DNA of 64,000 nucleotides, taken from the NCBI GenBank assembly GCA_036389135.1, contig DASVQP010000003.1, forward strand, positions 57,612 through 121,611. Reading direction: 5' to 3'. The DNA comes from Longimicrobium sp. (lineage in GTDB: Bacteria; Gemmatimonadota; Gemmatimonadetes; Longimicrobiales; Longimicrobiaceae). The notes below the pieces were generated by a model. That model saw only the letters and a program-made list of their open reading frames with translations, did no database searches and was not told the origin of the DNA. Positions 52,593 to 59,595 of the stretch are shown here, one piece after another. Position numbers and translations under genes: made by a program. How positions within the stretch are numbered: position 1 is the first letter of the stretch; every line of letters starts with the position of its first letter.

Positions 52593-54173
52593 ATGCCCGG
52601 ATTCGAAGTCCTTCTCGCCGGCCGTACCCTGGGTGAGCGCTACCGCGTGGACGCGGTGGTGGGCCGGGGCGGGATGGGCGCAGTGTTCCGGGCGACCGAC
52701 CTGCGGCTGGATCGCGCGGTCGCGGTCAAGGTCGTGACCGTGGAGGACGACGCGGAGGGACGCGCCCGCGCCCGCTTCCTGCGCGAGGCACAGGCGGCAG
52801 CGCGCATCCGCCATCCGCACGTGGTGGGGGTGTACGACTTCGGCACCGATGCCACACTGGGGCTGGACTTCCTGGTGATGGAGCTGCTGGAGGGCGAGGA
52901 CCTGTCGCGCCGCCTGGCCCGCGACACCGTGCTGGCGCCCGACGAGGCGGCGACCGTCTTCAGGCAGGCCGCGGAGGGGCTCGCGGCCGGGCACCGCATG
53001 GGGCTGGTGCACCGCGACGTGAAGCCCGGCAACGTCTTCCTGGTGAGCGGGCGCGCGACGCACGCCATGCTGCTGGACTACGGCGTGGCGCAGATGGAGA
53101 TGGACGACACGGAGACGCGCACCCACCTCACGCGCATGGGGCGCCAGCCGCTCTCCCCGGCCTACGCATCGCCCGAGCAGATCCGCGGCGAGGGGGCGCT
53201 GACCCCCGCCAGCGACGTATTCTCGCTGGGGATCACGATGTACCGCGCCGCCACCGGAGCTCCGCCCTTCTCCGCGGCCGACCTGGAGCGGATGGCCGCC
53301 GGTGCGGACGTGCCGCTGGTGCCGCCGCTCGAGCGGGTCCCCAATCTGGACCCCGCCATGGCCGCGGCGCTGGAGCACGCCCTCCACCCCGACCCCCTCG
53401 CCCGCCCCGCCGACGCCGACGCCCTCCTGGCGCTGATGCACGGCGGGGATGCGCCCCCAGCACGCCGCCCCGCCTTCGTCCCCACCGCCGTAGCGGCCCC
53501 GACGGTGGTGATGCCCACCGCCCCGCCGCCGCCGCTGCCGGCCGAGCGCCCGCCTCCCGCGCCGCGCCCCGCACGAGTCGGCCGTGCGGCGGCCATCGGG
53601 GGAATGCTGGCGCTGGTGGGCGGCGCCGTCGTGTACGGCGTCGGCGGGATGGGGGGCGGCGACCCGGCCCCCGCGGCATCCGACTCCACCACCATCGCCC
53701 GCACCGACAGCGTCGCGCCCGACAGCGTGCAGGTGGACACGCAGCAGACGACGCTCGGTCAGCCGGAACCCGAACCGATTCCGCCGTTCACCGACAGCGC
53801 GGGCGTCTTCGAGGAGCAGCCGCCCGCGACGGAGCCCGCGCCGCCGGAGGGCGAGCCGGTGTACGACGTCGGCTCCCTCGACGAGACCCCCGAGCTGCGC
53901 AACCGCCGCGACGTGGAGCGCGCGGCCCGGCGCAGCTATCCGCCCTTTTTGCGCGATGCCGGGGTCTCGGGCGACGTGATCGTCTCGTTCGTCATCGGCC
54001 AGGACGGCAACGTGGAGCCCGAGTCGATCCAGATCGTCAACGACGTGCACCCCGCCTTCGCCGACGCCGCGCGCGCGGTCGCGCAGCGGATGCGCTTCAC
54101 CCCGGGCAGAATCCGCGGCGAGCCGGTGCGCGCGCAGGCGCAGGTGCCCATCAACTTCCGCGCGGAAGACTGA
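52593..54173 (+). CDS. Ser/Thr protein kinase fused to a TonB-like C-terminal domain
   Basis: 526 residues. Kinase domain about 15-275: Gly loop GRGGMG (24-30), Lys46 in AVKVV, HRDVKPGN with catalytic Asp142, and DYG (162-164) in place of DFG. A Pro-rich linker and one transmembrane helix (about 331-353) lead to an extracytoplasmic Pro/Glu linker and a TonB C-terminal-type domain (446-526: YPPFLRDAGVSGDVIVSFVI, then AQRMRFTPGRIRG). The layout would link a periplasmic signal to a cytoplasmic kinase. Confidence 0.85.
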   Translation: MPGFEVLLAGRTLGERYRVDAVVGRGGMGAVFRATDLRLDRAVAVKVVTVEDDAEGRARARFLREAQAAARIRHPHVVGVYDFGTDATLGLDFLVMELLEGEDLSRRLARDTVLAPDEAATVFRQAAEGLAAGHRMGLVHRDVKPGNVFLVSGRATHAMLLDYGVAQMEMDDTETRTHLTRMGRQPLSPAYASPEQIRGEGALTPASDVFSLGITMYRAATGAPPFSAADLERMAAGADVPLVPPLERVPNLDPAMAAALEHALHPDPLARPADADALLALMHGGDAPPARRPAFVPTAVAAPTVVMPTAPPPPLPAERPPPAPRPARVGRAAAIGGMLALVGGAVVYGVGGMGGGDPAPAASDSTTIARTDSVAPDSVQVDTQQTTLGQPEPEPIPPFTDSAGVFEEQPPATEPAPPEGEPVYDVGSLDETPELRNRRDVERAARRSYPPFLRDAGVSGDVIVSFVIGQDGNVEPESIQIVNDVHPAFADAARAVAQRMRFTPGRIRGEPVRAQAQVPINFRAED

Positions 54174-54196
54174 CCGCGCATCGACAGGAGAACGAC

Positions 54197-55159
54197 TTGG
54201 AATACCGCGCGCTGGGACGTTCCGGGCTGCGGGTCAGCGAGATCTCGCTGGGCTCGTGGCTCACCTACGGAAGGACCGTCGACGACGACGTGACGCGCGC
54301 CTGCATCCTGCGCGCGTACGAGTTGGGGATCAACCTCTTTGACACCGCCAACGTCTACCACACCGGCGCCGCGGAGGAGTCGCTGGGCCGCGTCATCCGC
54401 GAGCTGCCGCGCACCGACCTGGTGATCGCCACAAAGGTGTTCTTCCCCATGGGCCCGGGTCCCAACGACCGCGGGCTGAGCCGCAAGCACGTGACGGAGC
54501 AGTGCCACGCGTCGCTGCGCCGCCTGGGCGTGGAGTACGTGGACCTCTACCAGTGCCACCGCTTCGACCCGGAAGTCCCCGTCGACGAGACGCTGCGCGC
54601 GCTGGAGGACCTGGTGCAGTCCGGCAAGGTGCTCTACCTGGGCGTGAGCCAGTGGTCGGGCGAGGAGATTCGCGACGCGGTGGGGATGCAGGAGCGCATG
54701 GGATGGCACCGCCTGATCTCCAATCAGCCGCAATACAGCATGCTGGAGCGGACCATCGAGGACGAGGTGATCCCCGCGTCCGAGGAGGCCGGCGTGGGGC
54801 AGATCGTGTGGTCGCCGCTCGCGCAGGGCGTGCTGACGGGCAAGTACCGCCCCGGTGCCCCGCTCCCCCAGAACACGCGCGGCGCCGACCCGTCGTCCAA
54901 CTCCTTCATGGACGCGCTCCTTCAGCCGCCCGTGCTGGAAGCGGTGGAGCGCCTCCGCCCCATCGCGGAGGAGGCGGGGATCAGCCTGGCGCAGCTCGCC
55001 CTGGCCTGGGTGCTCCGCCAGCCGAACGTGGCGAGCGCCATCGTCGGCGCCACGCGCGTGGAGCAGGTGGAGACCAACGCCGCCGCCTCTGGCATCCGCC
55101 TGGACCCCGACGCCCTCCGCCGCATCGACGAGGCGCTGGAGGAGGTGGTGCGCAGGTAG
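54197..55159 (+). CDS. Aldo/keto reductase, Kv-beta/YghZ type
   Basis: 320 residues from a TTG with AGGAG upstream. The AKR tetrad is present: Asp and Tyr in FDTANVYHTGAAEE, Lys in VIATKVFFPMG, and His in YQCHRFDPEV. Cofactor segments SPLAQGVLTGKY and AIVGATRVEQVE are normal. It reduces aldehydes or ketones with NADPH. The gene starts 23 bases after the kinase and may share its transcript. Confidence 0.9.
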   Translation: MEYRALGRSGLRVSEISLGSWLTYGRTVDDDVTRACILRAYELGINLFDTANVYHTGAAEESLGRVIRELPRTDLVIATKVFFPMGPGPNDRGLSRKHVTEQCHASLRRLGVEYVDLYQCHRFDPEVPVDETLRALEDLVQSGKVLYLGVSQWSGEEIRDAVGMQERMGWHRLISNQPQYSMLERTIEDEVIPASEEAGVGQIVWSPLAQGVLTGKYRPGAPLPQNTRGADPSSNSFMDALLQPPVLEAVERLRPIAEEAGISLAQLALAWVLRQPNVASAIVGATRVEQVETNAAASGIRLDPDALRRIDEALEEVVRR

Positions 55160-55192
55160 CCCGACGACTTCCCGGGGGCATGCGCAACCCGC

Positions 55193-55480
55193 TCAGTAGT
55201 GGTGTCTTGCCTGGAGGAAGTCGATGCGCTCGTGCTGAACGAGATAGACGAGCCGATGCTCTGCGGTGAGCCTGCGAGACCACGTACCGGGAGCCAGATA
55301 CTTCAGCGGCTCGGGCTTGCCAATCCCGCTGAACGGGTCTCTGAGAATCGCCTCGACAAGATCGAGCGCGCGCAGAGCAACTTTGCGGTCGGTCTCAACC
55401 AAGTGACGCAGATCCTCCCGGAATTCCGGGTGGAACACCGCCTCGCGCTTCAGGCCTACTTGCGGTTGCTCCTTACGCAC
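55193..55480 (-). CDS. yoeB: YoeB-family mRNA-cleaving toxin
   Basis: 95 residues from a GTG start that overlaps the antitoxin gene by eight bases. GKPEPLKYLAPGTWSRRLTA and EHRLVYLVQ match YoeB, and the C-terminus ends RHHY, equivalent to the active-site RYHY of E. coli YoeB. The acidic residue of FSGIGKPEPLK and the Arg of SRRL complete the site. It cleaves mRNA on the ribosome when unbound. Confidence 0.9.
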   Translation of the reverse strand: MRKEQPQVGLKREAVFHPEFREDLRHLVETDRKVALRALDLVEAILRDPFSGIGKPEPLKYLAPGTWSRRLTAEHRLVYLVQHERIDFLQARHHY

Positions 55481-55760
55481 CGTCGCCCAAGCCGATGTCA
55501 GTGCGCAGGGCGTCCACGGTCTGCGGTGTCTCGGAGCGCTCCAGCGCGCGCATGAGGGCGCGCAGGAGGCGCTCCGCATTCTTAGGGGAGCGCAGCAGAT
55601 ACGCCGTCTCCTCAAGGCTGCGAAGCTCCGACGCCGCCACGAGCGCCACGTCCTCGGTGCCGCGGCGGTGGATGATCACCGTCTCGCGATCTTCGGTGGC
55701 GGCATCGCAAAGAGCGGCGAACGAGGCGCGTGCCTGGGTGTACGTCGTTTCGATGGCCAT
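55473..55760 (-). CDS. yefM: YefM/Phd-family antitoxin
   Basis: 95 residues. The N-terminus MAIETTYTQARASFAALCD, then ETVIIHRRGTEDVALVAASEL, matches the Phd/YefM DNA-binding fold. The more acidic Leu-rich C-terminal part would wrap YoeB. AGGAG lies near the ATG. Transcribed first, then yoeB by overlap. Confidence 0.9.
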   Translation of the reverse strand: MAIETTYTQARASFAALCDAATEDRETVIIHRRGTEDVALVAASELRSLEETAYLLRSPKNAERLLRALMRALERSETPQTVDALRTDIGLGDGA

Positions 55761-55774
55761 GGTGGACTCCTGTG

Positions 55775-55803
55775 GTTATACCTGTACAGAAGTACAGTAC
55801 ATG
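55775..55803 (-). promoter_or_regulatory. yefM-yoeB promoter and TGTACA operator
   Basis: On the minus strand: ATGTACTGTACTTCTGTACA, then GTATAAC, then the yefM leader. Two TGTAC-core sites occur, one a full TGTACA; this hexamer is the recognition core known for E. coli YefM. TATAAC fits a -10 box immediately downstream. Autorepression by YefM-YoeB is therefore likely. Confidence 0.65.
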
Positions 55804-55838
55804 ATTCCAGGGTCCGAGTCAACGCCACTCCAAAAGCT

Positions 55839-55877
55839 GAGGAGGCGCGGAGATCACTCTCCGCGCCTCCTTTTCGC
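55839..55877 (-). terminator. Hairpin terminator
   Basis: GGAGGCGCGGAGA and TCTCCGCGCCTCC around a short loop, with TTTT on the plus strand. It lies right after the stop of the following minus-strand gene and near the toxin-antitoxin promoter. It is almost identical in stem to the terminator at 23.5 kb. Confidence 0.7.
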
Positions 55878-56387
55878 TCACCCGGACTGCCCGTCGGAGG
55901 GCCCTTCGCGGGGCGACGTGTTTCCGGGGAGCGGGGCGGTGGAGCCGACGGCGCCGGGGCGCGGGGCGGGCGATCCGCCGGGGCGGGGCTGCGGCGGGCC
56001 GAAGCTCATCGCCTCCAGGCGCTGCACCTTGCCGTTGAGGCGCCCCACCAGGATGCGCGTGGCGCGCAGGTCGTGGTTGGACTCGATCAGCATCAGCGCC
56101 AGGTCGCCGGCGCCCCACAGGAGGGCGCCCAGCACGATCATCTGCGTGGCGTTCACCAGCAGCGTGGGGACGGAGTTGAGGCCGGCGCGCCAGAGCTGGA
56201 GCACCACCTCCGCGATCAGCAGGAGGAGGATCAGCAGCGCCAGCACCTTGAAGAGGCGCGCCACGTAGCGCAGCCCCGCGTGCGGCTCCATGTCGTCGTC
56301 GCGCACCCCCGCCAGGTCCGGCGTGGGGTCGTTGGGACCGCTCGTCCGGCGGTTCTCTCGGGATTCTTCAGTGCGCGGGTCGGCCAC
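55878..56387 (-). CDS. Two-helix membrane protein
   Basis: 169 residues from a GTG with GAAGGAG upstream. Hydrophobic helices: VLALLILLLLIAEVVLQLW and ATQMIVLGALLWGAGDLALM. The C-terminal tail is Pro/Gly-rich. Not recognised. It follows the M15-like gene at 40 bases and is probably co-transcribed. Confidence 0.6.
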   Translation of the reverse strand: MADPRTEESRENRRTSGPNDPTPDLAGVRDDDMEPHAGLRYVARLFKVLALLILLLLIAEVVLQLWRAGLNSVPTLLVNATQMIVLGALLWGAGDLALMLIESNHDLRATRILVGRLNGKVQRLEAMSFGPPQPRPGGSPAPRPGAVGSTAPLPGNTSPREGPSDGQSG

Positions 56388-56427
56388 GGTGCGCTCCTTC
56401 CGGCATTGTGATTGGGTGCAAGACGGT

Positions 56428-57591
56428 CTACCAGCGCGCGCGGTTGCCGCGCGTGTCGATGTGCACCATCCCCTTGTGCCCGCCCGTGGGCGGGTAGTAG
56501 TGCATCCCACCCACCAGGCTGGGGTACTTCTGCTCCACCCGGTCCACGGCCACGCCGATGATGCGGGCGTCCTTGAGGTTGATGGCCCCGTCGCCGTTCA
56601 GGTCGTCCATGATGCCGTTGCGGTCGTTGTCTACCGCGATGTCCATGGCGTCGCCCCACATGTGGCGGCTGAGCTGCCCTCGCCCGGCGGTGCTCCCCCC
56701 GCTGGCGTTGTACCACGGGCTGCGGAAGCCGCTCACCGCGAAGAGGTTGTCCACCGGGTGCCCCATGGCCTCCAGCTCCTTCACCACCAGCTCGATCTTG
56801 TCCAGGTTCTTGGGGTCCACCACCACGTACTTGGGCCAGACGTTCTCCTGCAGCTTCGTGATGAAGTCCTTGAGCTGAATATGCTCGCTCAGGAAGATCT
56901 CCTTGTTCTGCGGCGTAACCTCGATCATCCCTTTCGGGGTCTGGTAGATCGGGCTGGCGGGGCAGCGCCCCACCTCGCACGGCCAGTTGCCGATCTTGTA
57001 GCGGCCCACGCTGCCGCCCTTCTTGACGGACATGGGGACCATGCGGATGACCTGCAGGTTGGGCACCGGCTCCGCCAGCCGTCCCGCCCGCAGCACCACG
57101 CCGGAGATGCCGCCGCCCAGCCGCCCGGCGATCTCGTTGCCCAGCGTGGGCTCGGCGCCCGGCTGGGGGGCGGGAAGGTCGGGCTGCTCCCCCGGCTCCA
57201 GGATCTGCGCGTACACGGCCCCGCTGAACCCGCGCACGCTGGGGTCGAGCGTGGCCGCGTAGGAGCGCGCGGATCTTCGCAGCAGCTCGGCCGTAAGCGC
57301 GGGCGCGATCCCGCCGCGGCCCAGCCGCTCGGCGATGGTGGGGGGCGCGTTGGGGTCTTCGAAGGCGGAGCCGGAGCCCAGCACCGGGGTGTCGGCGCCG
57401 TCGGTGACCGGGCGCGGGTTGGAAAGGCGCAGCACGATGGTGTACGCCCACCCCGCCACGAAGAGGAGCACGAGCAGGTTGAGCGCGAGGCTCACCCGCC
57501 GCTCCTGCCGCGGCGAGAGCCCGGCGCGCTCCCAGCGCGAGCGGGGCTCGCGCACGAGCGGAAAGAGGAAGTGGTCGTCGGCGTAGTGCAT
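56428..57591 (-). CDS. M15-like (DUF882/VanY-type) peptidase with a dockerin-like calcium motif
   Basis: 387 residues. A single transmembrane segment near 33-55 leads to a periplasmic part. Metal-ligand context: SGFRSPWYN, then SRHMWGDAMDIAVD (His, Asp) and MVHIDTRGNRARW (His), as in M15 D-Ala-D-Ala carboxypeptidases. Between them is DDLNGDGAINLKDARII, a type I dockerin/EF-hand-like calcium loop. It probably trims peptidoglycan; the insertion is unusual. Confidence 0.8.
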   Translation of the reverse strand: MHYADDHFLFPLVREPRSRWERAGLSPRQERRVSLALNLLVLLFVAGWAYTIVLRLSNPRPVTDGADTPVLGSGSAFEDPNAPPTIAERLGRGGIAPALTAELLRRSARSYAATLDPSVRGFSGAVYAQILEPGEQPDLPAPQPGAEPTLGNEIAGRLGGGISGVVLRAGRLAEPVPNLQVIRMVPMSVKKGGSVGRYKIGNWPCEVGRCPASPIYQTPKGMIEVTPQNKEIFLSEHIQLKDFITKLQENVWPKYVVVDPKNLDKIELVVKELEAMGHPVDNLFAVSGFRSPWYNASGGSTAGRGQLSRHMWGDAMDIAVDNDRNGIMDDLNGDGAINLKDARIIGVAVDRVEQKYPSLVGGMHYYPPTGGHKGMVHIDTRGNRARW

Positions 57592-57639
57592 GGTGGGCGG
57601 GGTGATTCAACGTCCGTGCCGCGGGGGAGGAACTGCGGG

Positions 57640-57781
57640 GATGAGGGTGGGGGATGGGGGATGGGGGATGGGGATGGGGATGGGGGATTGGGGATTGGGG
57701 ACGGGGGACGGGGGACGGGGGACGGGGGATGACGTTGAACGGCACTCGCTGTTCCATCCCCCATCCCCTCATCCCCCATCC
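57640..57781 (+). repeat. Hairpin repeat, GGGGGATGGGG word family
   Basis: Fifteen or so tandem G-rich words (GGGGGATG, GGGGATTG, GGGGGACG) are mirrored by CCATCCCCCATCCCC 40 bases further on. The G-rich arm could also form G-quadruplexes. It separates two divergent genes. Confidence 0.8.
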
Positions 57782-57870
57782 CTGTTGTCAATGGCGAACT
57801 CCTTGCACCTCCGCCCGTCCCCGCGGCCGCGCGCCGCGCGACGGCAAACCAACACCCACGGGGGTGCACG

Positions 57871-58344
57871 ATGGAGAACGATCCGCGACCGCTCAGCGAG
57901 CGGGAACTGCGCGACACGGAGGAGCGCGCGCAGCAGCTCGCCGACGACGCCCGGGGCGACGCCGACCTTCACCGGCACGGCGCCGAACAGGCCCCGCCCC
58001 CCGGGAGCTACCCCGAAGGGCTGGGCGTGCACGATCTTCCCGCCGTCCACCGCGCCGACCACGTGCGCCGCGAGGACGACGTGCGCACCGCCGACCGCCA
58101 GGAAGAGCTCGCCGAGACCCAGGCGCGCACCGCCGAGCTCCTGCGCGAGAACGCCGAGCGCCTGGAGCGGACCAACGAGCTCCTCCACGCCGCCGGCGAC
58201 CGCGTGCAGGAGAACTCGGGCGACCTCCAGGACATCCGCCGCAACACCGAGGAGCTCCAGGCCCAGCTCGACGAGACCGCCCGCCAGGTGCGCGAAGGCG
58301 TGCGGCCGGAGGAGATCGGCGGCGACAAGGCCGGCAACGGCTGA
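57871..58344 (+). CDS. Coiled-coil protein of unknown function
   Basis: 157 residues, soluble and highly charged. Residues about 70-140 form one long helix with heptads (ELLRENAERLERTNELLHAA). The N-terminal half contains many Asp/His/Arg. Not recognised. Confidence 0.6.
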   Translation: MENDPRPLSERELRDTEERAQQLADDARGDADLHRHGAEQAPPPGSYPEGLGVHDLPAVHRADHVRREDDVRTADRQEELAETQARTAELLRENAERLERTNELLHAAGDRVQENSGDLQDIRRNTEELQAQLDETARQVREGVRPEEIGGDKAGNG

Positions 58345-58383
58345 AAGGCCGGCATCGCAGGCCCCTCCCCGCTCGTTCCTCGC

Positions 58384-58416
58384 TGCCCCTCCCCCAAAAC
58401 AACCTGGGGGAGGGGC
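58384..58416 (+). terminator. Hairpin terminator
   Basis: GCCCCTCCCCC and GGGGGAGGGGC around AAAACAACCT. Same design as at 52.23 kb. The 58.42-58.63 kb stretch has no recognised feature. Confidence 0.7.
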
Positions 58417-58631
58417 GCACGCATTGATCTCTGCCAGGTGCGCGATCCTTCGCCGCGCCGAGTCTAGTGGGGCCTTCGTGCCGTTCAGAATTAGCAGCTT
58501 GGATACAAGCTTTGGCCCGGAGCAGTACTCCTGACGCCCGTGTACGACATGTACTAGCTATAACCCCTTCCAGCCCGTCTGAACTTGAAAAGAGGACTGC
58601 TCGCTCTGCACCATTCCCCAGGCGCGTGCTG

Positions 58632-59267
58632 TTACCACCGCCCGACTCGTTCCACCCGCGTAGGAGTGAAGCCCGCCGATTTCCAGCCAGAACCATCTCC
58701 GATCAAAACGTAGTGATAGCTTAGCGAACCGTCGACTGACAGCCCGCGGCCATTGCCATCCATCACGGTGAATCGCACCAATGCTCTCTCTAACGTACCA
58801 TGGCCAGCCGCGTCCACAGCGACACGCTCCAACACCGTGAAATCCTGAAATTCTTCCGCTTCGATTCGCCACGTACGCCATGACCGTGGTACGCGCACGT
58901 TGGCTCCGACAAGCCAGGCGGTCATCTCAGACTCGTCCGGGCCGGGCGGTCTCATTTCGACAAATCCGCGCACAGGTGAAGCCGGATCAACCGAATCGGA
59001 GGACGCAACGTTGCCGCCCGAGGGAGGTCCTGACTCGTCTGCCGTGAGCTCTGCAGGGGGAGTCGCCCGCACGGTAATCCGGCACAGGGCGGTGTCACCC
59101 CGCAGAGCAGTCAGGTGCCAGCTCGCACGCTCCCGGACCATCTCATCGAACACTTCAGTCCGGACAATGCGGTACGGCAGGGCGTCGCATGCAGTCAGAC
59201 TCAAAAGCGTTAGCGTCGCGCCCAAGCGGCTGCCAAGGAAGATTTTCAAACGCACTTTCTTGAACAT
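58632..59267 (-). CDS. Lipoprotein of unknown function
   Basis: 211 residues with a lipobox LTAC (Cys27). The C-terminal half is beta-rich and may be an NTF2- or lipocalin-like fold (RWRIEAEEFQDFTVLERVAV). Base composition is somewhat lower in GC than its neighbours. Not recognised. Confidence 0.6.
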   Translation of the reverse strand: MFKKVRLKIFLGSRLGATLTLLSLTACDALPYRIVRTEVFDEMVRERASWHLTALRGDTALCRITVRATPPAELTADESGPPSGGNVASSDSVDPASPVRGFVEMRPPGPDESEMTAWLVGANVRVPRSWRTWRIEAEEFQDFTVLERVAVDAAGHGTLERALVRFTVMDGNGRGLSVDGSLSYHYVLIGDGSGWKSAGFTPTRVERVGRW

Positions 59268-59409
59268 GGGTAGGTGGAAACGCCCTCGGTGAGAGATGAC
59301 AGATGATGTGGTTCGAATGCGCCGTTGGCGGGCAGGGATTTACCGCTGGAGGATGAAAGGGTCGGGCGCTGAGACGCAAGGGTCCAGAACCCATACGGGG
59401 ATCGCCCGT

Positions 59410-59595
59410 GTCTTCCCCCTCACCCGCCCTGCGCTCCCGCAGGCGGGGGAGGGGGCCGGGGGGAGGGGGCCTCAGCGCGGCCACGGAATCCGCCGAATCG
59501 CACCCAAGCCCCCTCTCTCGACAACAGAGGGCGGAGCCCTCTCCTGTTATTGGGAGAGGGGGCAGGCGAGTGTAACGAGCCGGGGGTGAGGGCCC
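59410..59595 (+). repeat. Cluster of GC-rich intergenic repeats
   Basis: CCCCTCACCCGCCCTGCGCT and GGCGGGGGAGGGGGCC (shared with 52.5 kb), then CCCCCTCTC mirrored by GAGAGGGGGC, and CCGGGGGTGAGGGCCCCTAC. These form one or two hairpins between the lipoprotein gene and the histidine kinase gene. No gene is seen in 59268-59595. Confidence 0.6.

Noticed and set aside
55782..55797. CTGTACAGAAGTACAG read as a LexA SOS box (CTGT-N8-ACAG)
   Set aside because: It fits the E. coli LexA pattern, but the TGTACA cores next to yefM are better explained as the antitoxin's own operator. LexA boxes in other phyla differ from E. coli.
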